From: Paracentrotus lividus
Taxonomy: Eukaryota > Echinodermata > Echinoidea > Camarodonta > Echinidae
Direction: 5' to 3'
Length of the DNA stretch: 64,000 nt
Assembly (NCBI GenBank): GCA_940671915.1
Contig: CALNVZ010003434.1
Span: 41,222,553-41,286,552, forward strand
In this document: in pieces, positions 1 through 13,296 of the stretch
Position numbering within the stretch: position 1 is the first letter of the stretch
Layout: each line of letters starts with the position of its first letter
Position numbers and translations under genes: made by a program
Notes under the pieces: model-generated
The model's input: the letters and a program-made list of their open reading frames with translations, nothing else
The model's database searches: none
Told to the model about the DNA's origin: nothing

Positions 1-244
1 TGCTTGTGAATGCCAAACCAGATCGGGACAAGTTGGCAAATTATTTCGCTCATCCCCCCCACTCCTCGACACGGATTTACGCCGTTGCTAGGAATATAGG
101 TCTGGGAGACTGAAGAAAGCAGAGGGCGACCAGTCCAGTCACACGGCAAGACCGAATTCACGCCAACAAACTAATTTTCAGTATAATGCAATGTTGTGAC
201 TGATTCATTGTCATTCTGATCTCAGGCCCGTTGACACGACGGAG

Positions 245-715
245 CTGTGCGTTCTTTCGAATGTTCGTTATTCATACGGTCCGTTAATCCGAAAGTGATA
301 TAAGGTTCTCAAATTCAAAAATTAAGTAGAATTTATTGAACCAAAAATGAATCACGGTTCGTTAATTCAAAACCAAAAATAACCCAAACCCCATCACCAT
401 GTTCTTTTGACGGGGAAAAAGAACCTTAATTGTTTCCTTTTAGCATCAACGAATCTTATTTGATTTTCAGATTTACGGAACAATTTCACTTTCTGATAAT
501 AAACCTCTAGAATATAAAACCCTATTCAGTTTGCAGAAAAATGAACCTTCGTGATAAGAAAACTTCTGATCCATGAAAATAAAGTTTACTCTTCTGATAA
601 ACAAACCCTATTTACTTTCGGATACTACATAGACATCCATGTATTGGAAATTAGTGTGTCAGGACTAATAAACCTTCGGAATAATGAATATTTGGAATAA
701 AGAACAGCGTCCGAT
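245..715. repeat. Fold-back array of a degenerate ~25-bp unit (copy 1)
   Basis: Variants of GTTCGTTAATCCGAAAGTGA occur in forward orientation at 281-375 and as the complement (TTTCACTTTCTGATAATAAAC, TTACTTTCGGAT) from about 478 to 690. The two halves form an imperfect hairpin. The same unit recurs at 6580-6740 and 18478-19085. Confidence 0.6.
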
Positions 716-1071
716 GTGTCTGAGGTTACTTTTTAAATGCATCTTTCTCCAATATTTCCCCTTTCTACTTGACCTTTCGACATCACGTCCGTCACAATTT
801 GATGAAGCACATCGAGGGAGAAGACATTAATGGTGTTCTATCAATCGACCAGTAGTCGGCTCATCAAGCATTTCAAGCCTCACTGAGTCAGGAAGGCCAT
901 AGTTGGGAAGGGGCGGGAGTGGTGGTTTCAAACCATATCTTTGAGAGACGACAAATATAATTTTTGCTGTTCACACTTTATGCATGGTTCCGTGTTACCA
1001 GAGCATAAAGGTGATTTTCGATGATGGGAATAGTAACATCTGAAGGTGTAAAACTGAATAGAAGAGATGCG

Positions 1072-1269
1072 TAAAAGGCCTGTACCATAGGTGTTGCGAC
1101 AACTGGCGATCTTGCTATTGCGTTTGTGGTAGCAAGTTGTTGTTGTAGCCTAGCGTAGATAGAGGTATAGGTATGTCTATGATCGCCATTTTTTAGGCCA
1201 AACTCCTTACGATTTTGACATTCTCAGGTTGTCGCCACAATGATCGCCTCCTGTGGGACAGGCCCTTTA
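1072..1269. mobile_element. 198-bp MITE-like inverted repeat
   Basis: Termini TAAAAGGCCTGTACCATAGG and CCTGTGGGACAGGCCCTTTA pair with a few mismatches, and both sides then carry GCGACAAC and GGCGATC. No coding content; a short frame overlapping it is a shadow. Confidence 0.65.
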
Positions 1270-1792
1270 GTATCTTCCGAACAAGTGCGACCATCTCTTG
1301 GGCATTATAATTATCATGATCATCTAGTTTAAAAATATAATGTGCCGTAAAGGTATTAGATTGCTGAAGTTTGCTGAAACCCATCAAGATATACATTAAA
1401 AAATTATATAATTATTCGACAAAAGAACCTTAAGTTCCCCCCTAGCTAAACGTGTCTTATTACCTTCAAACCCTTGCATGGCTACTAGTTAACAAATATT
1501 AACAAAAACTGGCAATAATAAAGAATTGTGAGCTAGATCCAATGAAGGTAGGCAGTTAGGAACTTTAAAACCGATCGCATCTAAAATGAGATGTTTTTCA
1601 ATTACAATTTTAGCTGCAAGGTAACAGCCCCATTATGTGTTATTAGTGGTATACTTGGAACTCCCCAATGGATATGAAGGCAGTGGTGTGGAAATGATGA
1701 GTGCAATGAGGCTTATGCAATGTTGTAACATTTGAGTGCACACGGCCCACTGCATCACACTCATTCTTCAGAGTCAGAAGGAAATTTGTATC

Positions 1793-1823
<31 letters not shown>

Positions 1824-2225
1824 AAACCCACAATAAATTCCGATGTCGGAGGCGAAAAGGTCCGACCAGGTAAATTCGTCCGTCCTGGGCATGAACATCG
1901 CAAAAACGTGGCTTGGTCATGTTCATGCATGAAAAAATGTAACAATCGATCCACATACAAACATGACACACTACATAAAAACTATTCGTAAGAATGAGGA
2001 TGGAAGTAGTATTCTCTCACTTTCAATCGTACTTAAATGCTGCACTGATACACCATCTGCTATGACAAAAGTAGATTTAAGTAATTTTGCCAGTCAAATA
2101 GAGCGATTCCAGTAGATTAAAAAAGGCCTTGTTACCTGTTCTTGATAACAGCCAATCAAAGAGCAAATTCACTTATTTCAGTAGCTTGTAACAATCATCG
2201 CTACGTGTGCTTGGTAACAGGTAAC

Positions 2226-2453
2226 GCTGCAGTCACACAGACACTTACGTTGAGTTACGTCCGGTTGCGTCTAAAAAATATTTTCTTTTCTTCGGATCCC
2301 CACGGATGCCTTCCCGTCATAGTCAGCATAATAGTGATAATTTTGTTCATCCATAAAAACAAAGAAAATACATAAGAAATGATAGAATAGAAGATGAATT
2401 AAAGATAAAACAACAAAAACGTAACTAAACGTAAGTGTCTGTGTGACTGTAGC
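2226..2453. mobile_element. 228-bp MITE, copy A
   Basis: Inverted termini containing CAGTCACACAGACACTTACG. The interior includes CGGATCCCCACGGATGCC and an AT-rich segment ATGATAGAATAGAAGATGAA. It shares its full structure with the copy at 4420-4651. Confidence 0.88.
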
Positions 2454-4419
2454 ATAACAGCCAATCAAATAGAGCGAATTGTACATTGCAACGTGTTCTT
2501 GTTGCTCTAAAAGAAGCACAAATTCACGTGCCAAGAACTCATGAACGAAATCATGCGAAAAGAAAGGATTCATATAAATTGATGCGTGATTATAACATTA
2601 CATCATTAATCATTATTAATTCAATTATAATTAATGTGTATAATAGGCAAGTAGTTGTGGATATAGTTGGCCTTGTATTCAATTGTTGAAGCAAAGTCGT
2701 CAATCTCGTTTGATTTCTCCCTTGAAGATGTCCATTAAAGCATTAGATACACAGTTGACCAGATAAATCGATGAGAGGTTGAGATGATCAGATCATGTAT
2801 GCTATGTGACCGACACCTTACAGTGGTAAGTGTATGCATGTGTCACGGGGCTATTGCTCACTTTCACATGACCTAAATATTATTCTTTCTTTTTTTTTCC
2901 TTCAAAAACTCCTCATTTTCTCCAGATAATCAAATTTAATCACATTTATGACCTTCACGTATTTCAATATCTTTTTGTTTTATACCACTTTTAAATATAG
3001 AAAGAAAAGTAGTTCTAGGTAGTGGACAATGCTGTGTTTCATTCCCTTACCATGCTTACAGACATAGTTTTGCCCTGATATTCTTTTTCTTTTGTTACTT
3101 TAGCCATCGAGCCAATACATAATTTGATTTTTTTTTTAATTTATGTCTGTGAACATGTGTCATATATTTTTGGCAAGCTGTGACTGCCGAAAAAAGACTT
3201 TAATCATGTCAGTATTTTTGTATTTATTTCCTGACATTCTTTTTATAACAGTAAGAGGGAATACCTAGATTTCGACAATGAAATAGCGTTTTTCCTCATC
3301 ATTTAAATATACCAATGAGCGTGGTCAATGAAAAAGAGTTAATATATAATATTTATCGAAATCGGTACGAGTCGTAAACACTAGCAGAATCCCCTCATTT
3401 ATAGAATGCACCACTCTTCACGCAACAGAACATTCGAATAATCAGATGTGAATATCAAGTCATATTCAATTCCTTCTGCGTGGGTGAAGAGCAATAAAAT
3501 GTGATAGATTTTCATTATTCATCTCGAGACCAATAAATAATCTTGATGTTCTGATGATATCAAATCATAATATCATTAATGGCTATCAGCTGTCTGGCTC
3601 TTGCCAAGTATTGCGTTTGCATTCTTCTAAATATCACATGGTTGATATCCTATTACGGTATCACGATTGGAGTTTTGAATATAAGCATATTGCAGCTTAT
3701 GTTACATCCCCCCCAAAAAAAATAAATTAAATTAATATTTAAATAGGAAACGTACATGTACGTAGAAGCCAATGAATTTTATCGAAATGTGTCTCAGAGT
3801 ATTTTCTTTATCACGTTGCCGAAAGTTACCCGTATACAAGAGGGGAGGGGTGACCAAGAATATCTCGTGCAGTTTCTTTTTTTCTTTTTACATTTGCAGT
3901 CAAACAGAGCATGTTTGCTAAATTCTGTAAATTGTCTTGCTAACACACAATTTTTCGACAGTAGCGCACGCAGCACCAAAGATATAATATTGAAATCAAA
4001 CAAGACTATTTTCGGAGTGGTTTGCTTGCCATTCATGTCATTAAAGTATCAATGACATTAACAGGCGTTAATATATTGATTGTTTAAATTTTGATATGCA
4101 GTTTAAACTCATGATCAATCATTTATAATACATGTATGCATACTGGATTATTAATACTCATACTGCAGCTGTTAAAATATCCTCTCAAACATCATATCAT
4201 ATTTTGACAAGGATATTCACTTTGTAACCATAGACCTTGTTTTCTCCATATACTTTTGCGTTTTGACGCATATACAAGATCAGCAATACCTCCGTTAAAT
4301 GAAAGTAATCGGGAATCAGGTAAATCGTCAGTGATGTTTACTTGTGCTTAACATAAAACACCACCGCAAATGTATATTACGTAATCCTTTCCGCGACTGC
4401 CACCTCGTTCGCAGTTATA

Positions 4420-4651
4420 CTGCAGTCACACAGACACTTACGTATAGATACGTTTGTGTTGTTTTAATCTTATTTCATCTTCTATTCTATCATTTCTTAT
4501 GTATTTCTTTGTTTTACTGGATAAACTAAATTATCAATATTTCTACTGCTGACTATGACGGGTATAGACATCCTTGTGGATCAGCATAAAAGAAAAAAAT
4601 TTTTGGACGCAACCGGACGTAACTCAACGTAAGTGTCTGTGTGACTATAGC
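4420..4651. mobile_element. 232-bp MITE, copy B, opposite orientation to copy A
   Basis: Same termini as the element at 2226-2453 (CAGTCACACAGACACTTACG), but the interior runs as its reverse complement (TTCATCTTCTATTCTATCAT first, then TCCTTGTGGATC). The two are about 2 kb apart. Confidence 0.88.
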
Positions 4652-5253
4652 ATAATGGCGATTTGAGTAATAATAGCTAATCGTATTTGAATGTGAAAAG
4701 TATTTTTCAGGGTGTGACAGCCCCCTTACCAAAGTTAATGTTGGGAATCGTTTACTAATTACATGCAAATTTATTCGGAAATCGCCCCTAGCATGCCTAG
4801 TATTTATTATGTAGTATTTTTATTTACATGCAAATGGATAAGCATTTATGCAGTCTCAACTTTATGTTGAATTTCCGTAATTATCAGTGGGGACCATCGC
4901 TTTTGTCCCAGTATAGGGAAAGTTCAAGCTATTTGTTCCCAAGATGGTAATATTTTAATCTTTGTTTAGATAATTTGATCTTGGTACCAAATTCAAGTTA
5001 AAACAGTGGAATTTTGGGAACAGAAACAATTGCAAATGTGCACTATGATACACAGTACTAGTAATCAATGAACATAAATCATCACTCATCGTAACACATG
5101 GGACATAAAACAATACTAAAATATCAAATTTTGATATATTTTAAGTGTTTTTTTTTTCAGTGTCTACATATGATATATATATTATATATTCATAATCGCT
5201 TTTAAATAATTGTAAAACTGTTGACCTACCTTCCTCAGCCTTGATCTGACATT

Positions 5254-5297
5254 TGTGTGCGTGTGAGTGTGTGTGTGTGTGGGTGTGTGTGTGTGTA
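5254..5297. repeat. (GT)n microsatellite
   Basis: GTGTG run interrupted by a few substitutions. Confidence 0.95.
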
Positions 5298-6579
5298 TTT
5301 GCCGTATTTGGGCTTTGAGAAAATTAAGAGACCAAATTACATAAAAGGAACTACAAGGTGTGAATAATGTTAATCATTACACATTAATCTCCACCCTCTA
5401 ATGGATTTACAGGGCATCATTATTATCTCTTTTCTTCTAACTCTAATCCTCTGTAAGGAGGTGACCATTACCTTCCTGGTAAGGCCTCAGTTACACTGCC
5501 GTGACCCGGTTCCATTACGAACAAAAATGTCCATTACATTGACTTTTGAACATGTTACAAAAACAGGTGTTGATTCGGTGTGACCGATGCATTATGTAAG
5601 GCCGCAAAGCTAAATGAGCCATTTACCTCGACCGTAATTGAAATTGAAGTATAGGCCCGATGTATGGATTTAGACAGTTGATTGTCTTTGCCTACTCACA
5701 GTTGCTTATGCTCATTAAAATGTGCTTGACTTACATGCATGCATTCATACAACGGATGGTGTTTGCATTTAAGAGTAAGGTGATTCCAGTTCAAACAAAT
5801 TATAAAGTATGTGAAGAGATCTAAGTAATAGAAAGCTGCAATATCTCACAAATGTATTTTAAGTTAAATCCTCATTATTCTGTTGATATAAATCATTATA
5901 AATTTTTCTCCTATTCAAACTTGAGTTTCGTATTAATTTCTAGTTTATTGCACTTTCACTTCAAATGACTGTACAGTATCAGGAAAACACGTTATCCTGA
6001 GGTTTTGAATTTTACACCTCGTTGCTAATAATACAAGGAGATACTCGTAGGTAAGTAAGCATATTTATCACTGGGACCTGCAGGGTAATGAAGAAGAATG
6101 CTTCACTCGAACCTGGATATTCATGTTACGAGATCCCTGCTAAACCACAGTAAGTTACAAATTAACCATGCCATGTTTTGGTTTAAAAATGACATGACAT
6201 GGCCTATACTGTTCAAGAGTTGGATTATATTTGCGTGTATTAAGTTAACACTTCCTAGGCTAAACGCGACCGCCATATAAACACACACCACCCCATATTA
6301 CCCGCTCCGACTGGAAAGCTACCTAGCTCTCAAATGCTAAATTAATAAGAAATGAGTTTCGCCTCACTGTCATTATTACGGGTTGCTTATACTAGCCGCT
6401 ATTAACCTTTTTAAAGAAGATGAACAAGAAGAAAAATTGTCCTTCCTACTTGACTAACCGCCTCTTGCCAATTTGATGAATCGCTTTAAGCGATAAAGGA
6501 TAGAGAATAAATTTTATGTTAAATGCTTTAAGACGTCTGAGAACTGTTAAGAAAACTGCATAACCAGTTATATGTAGTA

Positions 6580-6740
6580 AACTTTTGATTTTCTAAAAAT
6601 GAAATAGGGTTCATTAATCTGACAGGGAAACATGGTTTAACTCATCCCAAAGTGAAATAAAGTTCGTTAATCCGGAAGTGAAATAGGGCTAGTTCATCCG
6701 AAAATGACAAGGTTCTTTCATCTGAACTGACAAGGGTAAC
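6580..6740. repeat. Direct array of the ~25-bp unit (copy 2)
   Basis: At least five head-to-tail variants: AATGAAATAGGGTTCATTAA, AAAGTGAAATAAAGTTCGTT, GGAAGTGAAATAGGGCTAG, CGAAAATGACAAGGTTC and so on. All are in one orientation, so it looks like one arm of the fold-back family. A minus-strand frame through it is an artefact of the repeat. Confidence 0.7.
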
Positions 6741-7956
6741 TAGTGTTGATGTTATTTTCTTTTCCCTATTCTGGGCTTCCTGATGCACATAAAAGCGGAA
6801 GGAATGAAACAACTCTACTAAAAACATGAACATTAGATGTCCCTCATTAGTTTCAGCGGGTCTTCGCTGGAAGGTGAAAGACGTATTGAAGAACGTGAGT
6901 TGGTGGAAAGTAATTTCTGTAAGATAGCTCAAAGCCCCAATTTTGTATCATCTCGAATAAAGGTAGTCAACGACGACCTCACAGCTGGTCATTTTGGCTT
7001 ACCACACATTTTAACGACTATTGATGCAAGATGAATTCGATCCGAACAGTGCTTTCCTTAACACAGGTGAATGAAATAAGCTGATTTTCTGCTAACTCAC
7101 TGCCGTGTTCTGGGTCGAATATCAACGCTATTTTTCTGAAATTAGCGTCCTAGAATCCAGACTGTACAAGCAAGACTGCTTTTACTATTGGGAAACGGCT
7201 CGATTTTTTTTCCGCACGAACCGCGAATGCTAAGCCCGCCTAGCCTTCGTCCAGGGAACACCCTCTCTACGCAGTACTATACTGCATGCAGGGGTTTGGG
7301 GTTTTAACTATTATGCGACATTAGCCTTCCATAAAGTAACGGTGTACACTACGTCCTCCGTCTTCAAGCGAGAAAAACCCCCTCTAATATGGATCATTGC
7401 TACAGTGCAAATAGCCAGTGCGGTGATTTTGTCACGGCTTGGCACTTAACTGACAGCTCGTAAACATGCTTTTATATGCGATAATTTGATTGGCCCATTA
7501 AATGTAATAAGTGTCAACCTGCCATTGAACAAAGGATCAGATTGACGTTGCTGATCAATTGCCAAATCAGCGCAGAAGAATAAATCATCCAGGAGTCTTT
7601 TGAGATCAATACAAATTGTGTAAGATCTGAATGACATCTTCAATGGACCCAGAACCAGATGCTAGGATCCTATCATCAATTACTTATCCATTTATTTTGA
7701 AGGCAAGTTAAGGTTTCAAATTACTCGCATGGTTTTATTGCCTGTCATATGTTGAAATTGGTCGAAATTAATGTGTGAACACAAAACACAAAAAAACGAC
7801 ATATTTTTATGCGCCTATTTTAAGAGCTGATGACACCATAGCCAACCTTAAGGTGTACGTGCCATCGATATCGACTGAATGTAAGTGGAATACTTAACTC
7901 AAACTCTCTTCGGTTTAACAGACCTAGAATTCAGTCCTTGAAGTTTGTAAACCCTA

Positions 7957-8157
7957 TTAGAAAATAATGTTATGAAAAACTTTAAAAATATGACCATAAA
8001 ATGGTTCCGGGACGCTAAACAAGTCAACGTACTTCCAACTTGGAGTATTCCCCCGAGTCTCGGGAAAGCATGTTCCATTATTATCCGGATCGTCAAAATC
8101 CAGAACATTTGGTGACTGATCACCATACAGAGAGGGTTGAGCATGTTCGACAAACAT
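7957..8157 (-). pseudogene. Fucolectin/F5-8C-like domain fragment
   Basis: A minus-strand frame reads AQPSLYGDQSPNVLDFDD, then PDNNGTCFPETRGNTPSWKY and VDLFSVPEPFYGHIFKVFHN. This matches the consensus of fucolectin/F5-8 type C domains common in marine deuterostomes: QSSLY, a D-G-type loop, C..T, P.W..VDL, and V.V.N. These are extracellular sugar- or cell-binding beta-sandwiches. An in-frame TGA lies two codons before the first ATG and TAA follows three codons after FHN, and neither border has a convincing splice site. It is therefore either an exon with poor splice signals or a decaying copy. Another frame just upstream (YNVTN...) could represent a frameshifted N-terminal part of the domain. 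Confidence 0.45.
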
Positions 8158-8296
8158 TTGTCACGTTATACAATGTCACTAACAGCCAATATCATCATCA
8201 TCATCACCGCCATTTAAAACCCGTCATTCAGATGACATGGTATATTGTAGCTACGCCAAGGATTGTCCTTTCTTATCTTCGAGGCTCGTCAAGTAG

Positions 8297-8358
8297 GGAA
8301 AGAGAAAGAGAGAGAAAGAAAGAAAGAGAAAGAGAGAGAGAGAGAGGGAGAGAGAGAA
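8297..8358. repeat. (GA)n-rich tract
   Basis: GAGA/GAAA run. It creates a spurious Arg/Glu tail on the overlapping plus-strand frame. Confidence 0.95.
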
Positions 8359-8541
8359 CGTAAACTTAACTCTAACCCTAGATGACAATAATACTACGGT
8401 TCATGATTACGGTGTACAGCATGACTCACAGATGAAAGAATTGGTTCATAATTAAATAAAGGAGAAAAGAAAGAAAGAGAGGGTGAAGCGAAAATAGAAA
8501 AAAATAATGGTGAACCTACGTCCATAGTAAGATAGAGATGA

Positions 8542-8544
<3 letters not shown>

Positions 8545-8578
<34 letters not shown>
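8545..8578. repeat. (GA)n microsatellite
   Basis: About 17 GA units. Confidence 0.95.
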
Positions 8579-8581
<3 letters not shown>

Positions 8582-10098
8582 ATGGATAAACAAAGAGGGA
8601 CATAAATGAGAGTGACCGGAGGAAGTGGCCGTGACACGATTCTGTGACGCAAAAATGTGAAGTGTGAAAAGAAATCCCTTGTCGCTCAAAAGCGAATGGC
8701 ACGGTTTGTCGAACTACTATACGCACACAATCTTCAATATCAAAATGAAACTATCATTCTCTTTGATGCAGTCCAGTCACCTTGTCTAAAGATGTAACTT
8801 GCCGGTTGAGGATTGATCTATACTGACTGTCTACCAGGTCGGTTTTGAGTATAGGTTGTTGGTACATTATGTAATATGTTTTGAAATAAATATTATGTGT
8901 AAATAAATATGTTACAGAGCTTGGGAAGTCGTATATTACACCTAGATATGCCCTGTAACCCTGGTAACATAAAGGGTTGCGATTGCTTTGCCCCAACTTA
9001 AGGGAAAGTAGCTGTAAGTTGATCGCCGTGTTACAGGGCACGTGAAACCATTTTATCAAGATTAATGGAAGTTATATGAGATGATTTTAAAGAGGTTTCG
9101 AGTTGAGATGCGAAGGTAATTGGATCAAGCCCCGTCATGTGGCTGTAACACCCCACATCAATATATTTCATATACATATTACTTCTCTTCACGGTATGTG
9201 TTTTGTTCCATTATGGAGAGTGAAAAGGGTGCACACTGGGTGGGCGGACGAACATGAATTATGTAATTGAGTCAATGATATTCGAAATGCAGCTTTTAAT
9301 GTACATGTATTAAACATTAAGCATGACCATAATCGTGATTAATCACCATTCATCCTCGTCATCAATTTCTCAGTCATCATCGCCGGTGCAATTTCAAAGT
9401 TGTAATAATTTTGAATTGATTAGCACCTTGAACTGGACATCATTATGATAAATATTCCAATATGAACGCAGTAAGGACAACCGTCATTTTACTATAAGGG
9501 GAAAAATATTTCCGTCTTTAATGTAACCAGGAAAGGACACTTCTAGGACAAAATTTGATGAACATTCCACCGTGAATTATTGTAGACGCATTTGGGGTGA
9601 CTGCATCTTTAAATCACAGCTGACCATAAATATACATATGAACACAGTAATGTGATAACCATCATCACATGAAACGAAACCATCATTCATCAAATTCATC
9701 ATCATTGTCGTCATTTTCATGCTCAGTGTTGTATTTACTGGCATATAAACGCAATTGAGGCAACTGCGATATCCTCAAACCATCGCTGACAACGAATTCG
9801 CGTTAATTAAGCACTCACGCCCTCGCTACCATATCATCAGCCGCAATAACCATTCAGCTTCTATACCACGGTCACACCAACGCGATCTTAACCGACCCTA
9901 ATAATACCATTCCCTGTAATAAATTGCTTTTGTTTGTCTGGTGTCGGTTTGGGGCCGGTTTGACCGGTGAGACCGAGCCCTTACGTCTTTCAAAATGAGA
10001 TGAAATGAGCATGGATCTTTGCCTTGAAGCATTGCAGGTATGAGCGAGGATGGTGGCATAAGACAGATCCTCATCTTCATACTGAACCATCTTCTTCA

Positions 10099-10173
10099 CC
10101 TCTCTCTCTCTCTCTCTCTCTCCATCTCTCTCTCTTTCCCTCTCTCTAAGTTAATGTAACTACATTTCTTTAT

Positions 10174-10269
<96 letters not shown>

Positions 10270-10290
10270 ACCTATCTATCTGTCTCTGCC
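10099..10290. repeat. Compound (CT)n-(TATC)n-(TA)n microsatellite
   Basis: CT run, then about 11 TATC units, about 22 TA units, and TATC/CT remnants. Confidence 0.95.
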
Positions 10291-10440
10291 TTGCTCTTTC
10301 TCTCTCCCATGCAAGAAGATTATTTTCGCAGTACCTGCCGAGAATCTGCAATTTATAACAAGATTATTAATTCTGCAAATATCAACTAAATTACTATTGA
10401 TTTTACCTTCCAAAGTACCAAATCGGCAAACGTGTCATAA

Positions 10441-10494
10441 ACACACACACATACACACACACACGCACACACACACATTCACGCAAACACACAT
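10441..10494. repeat. (CA)n microsatellite
   Basis: CACACA run with ATA, GCA and TTC interruptions. Confidence 0.95.
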
Positions 10495-11486
10495 TTAGGT
10501 CGTCTTTTGCTAAAGTGTGAATCGATATGAAAGGAAACCAATTTCGTAATATTTTTTAATTTGATCCGTTACGTTCACCTCGCAAAAAATACCTTAAGAT
10601 ATTTTGTCCTGAAATGTAATCAACAATGAAATGAATATGTCAGAAGGGAATCGAGAAGACATTCAAAAGTACCACATTTGTACCGGATTAGTATTATTTT
10701 TGTGATGTCAAGAGGGTAAAAGGCACATCAACAGGTATTTTATTATGGCAATAAACAAATATGTAATTATCCGTCTAAAATCTTTTCTCAGTCCAAATGA
10801 GTAGATAGTATAATGTAGACAAACACATATCATGTCCGTTCTTAATTGCTTGTGTTCATTGAACATAATACCAGAGGATGTCATAAAGCAACATTAGAGA
10901 ATAACATTTAAAACTACTATGGGAGCAACATTTTGCTAAGACTGGGGACTTTATAGATAGTTACACTGATCATCTGACAAACCTGCGCTTGGATCCTCTT
11001 CAGTGTACATTGTATTCTCACAATATATATATATAGTGCACCTTACAAGCACTGTTGTGTTTTACTTTGAATATCCTGCCCCACTCTTTCCATCATTGGT
11101 GCTACGGGCAAGTTTCTCATCCAAATATAACTAATGGGATTACTTCGTAAAAGTAGCGAGGTTTAAGACAGACATTATTAAGAGACACTAGAATGGGTAC
11201 CCTCGATCCATAGAATGATGAAGTATAAGGAAAGAGGAATGAATAACAAGAGAGGGGAGATTGGAGCTTGGTAGGGAAGACATGACATTAAAGAATTAAA
11301 TATGTACCCCTTTTTTTTAGAGAGAGAGAGAGGGGGGGGGGGAAATAAGGGTCCACTCCGGGTCTATTTAGGGCCACGACATAATGACTCAAAATGAACT
11401 AAAAATCGAATTAAGCCTTATGTTTTAGGATGTAGGAAAGACCCACTTAAAAATCACCACTTCATCGCTATATTTTGTTCAGTCCT

Positions 11487-12070
11487 GGGCCCGTATTCCA
11501 TAAAAGACTTAAGCATTTGAAAAGTCTAAGTATTTTTTCTAAGATTTTTTCTAAGATAAGAAAAATGCCTTAGCCGTATTCCAAACAATTTATGGATGTC
11601 GTTACCATTTAGTAGAATAAAATTGTTTAAAAGTTCAAGATACTTCATATCGCAGATTATGTCTAAAATATATGTGATTATTTTAAAAGAATTTTATTTA
11701 TGTTGTCATGTTAATTTTGTGGTTTCAAATGAGCTTGCCGTATAATGGGCATATAAGTTAAGCCACTATGTAGTAGGCTTATAGTTAAGATAAAATTCTC
11801 ATTTTTCTGTTCGTATTTTAAGGCGCATCTCCATTTAAGACTTTTGGCTTAGCCAAAAAATAAGAATTTCTGCTTAAACTGTCAAAATCGGCTAAGTAAA
11901 AAGTCTTAAGTTAAGAAAAAATCTTAACCATTCTAGGTTTGTGGAATGTTCATTTTGGCTAAGAATTTTGACTTAGCCAAAAGATAAGCAAAAATGCTTA
12001 CATGCTTAAGTCATTTATGGAATACTTAGACTTAAGACAAATGCTTAAGTCCTTTATGGAATACGGGCCC
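11487..12070. mobile_element. 584-bp inverted-repeat element with GGGCCCGTATTCCATAAA ends
   Basis: Termini GGGCCCGTATTCCATAAA and its complement TTTATGGAATACGGGCCC, extending inward through GACTTAAGCATTT. The interior repeats small variants of CTTAAG and TTAGCCAAAA in both orientations. No coding frame. Confidence 0.87.
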
Positions 12071-12730
12071 TGGTTTCGGTTTGAAGTCGTTCTCAACCAG
12101 ATTGAGACATATGTTACTTATGTACTTAGAGAAAGAGAATGGTTACTGGAGGACAAGGCATAAATTTCGATTCGACTGAGAACAAAAGGCACAAAACAAA
12201 ATAGTTCTTTGGATGACTTGAGCATTCTTTATAGCATCATGAATTTAGAGCGTTTCTTTCTAGGAGCAGCATTCTCCGTCAACTCCAGATTGTTAAAGAT
12301 GTCTTTCACAAAGTGACTAGAAGCAAAAGTATTTCATTTCGAGAATGAATCTGGGAGAAAAGCGATCTTTGAAAAGAACAACGAAAACCATACGATTGCG
12401 GTAGATAGTTTAACCTTTTCATCTTTAATACTTATCAAACTGTTATAGCAATACCTCAAGACATTTGATGTTGATATCACATCTTTAATGTCACTGCCTT
12501 CAGCTTGGTATTATGATCTGGTAATGAATTTTTTGTTGAAGTTGAAATATATATTTTTAAAAAATGGTCGGCAAAATGAATTTGGTTGTAATCCAGCTGA
12601 ATTCAAAACTCCATCTTTCATATTATAGAGACCACTTGCTCAGCACACGGCGAGGAAGTTTTGTGCTACGTAGATATTCTTATTACGTATTAGCTAATAC
12701 TCAGCTAATACAGCTTTAATACAAAAAAAG

Positions 12731-12866
12731 TTTACTGACCCCCCCCCCCAAAAAAAAAAAAAAAAAAAAAAAAAAAGACAACAAAAAAAGACAAAAACAA
12801 CAACATCAGCAAAAAAAAACAAAAAAAAAACAAAAAAAAACAAAAAAAAACAAAAAAACAAAAAGG
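12731..12866. repeat. C-run to A-run junction followed by (CAAAAAAA)n
   Basis: Eleven C followed by about 27 A, then A-rich units broken by single C or G. The minus-strand Phe/Val-rich frame across it is an artefact. Confidence 0.95.
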
Positions 12867-13296
12867 AACAAAACTTAGCATACATTTGTTTTAATCAATG
12901 GAAAAGAAGTTTTTCCATTTCCAAAAATCAAGATATCTTTGTTTTGTTTGCATGTTCTTCAGTTAAGAAGCATTAAGATTTATTCACAATATATGATGAA
13001 GAATAATGATATGTGATGCATTTTCAAGCACTTAAAGAATAATTTTTGGAGTATACACATTCGTTTTCCAAAAGACATTATGAGATGTCAATGTTTACGG
13101 AGATTGCTTGGAGGCAATTAATTCTCGTGCATTAACGCGATTCTCTTTCAGCTCGCTTGACATTGTGGACTGCCCCATCGATCGCAATCACTCTTATCTG
13201 CTCAAGATAGATATGATGAGAGATAGGATTAGAGGATGATGGGGGAAAGACAAGGGGGAGGAGGGGAGGGAGGTAGTAGGCAAAAAACCCGGGTAG

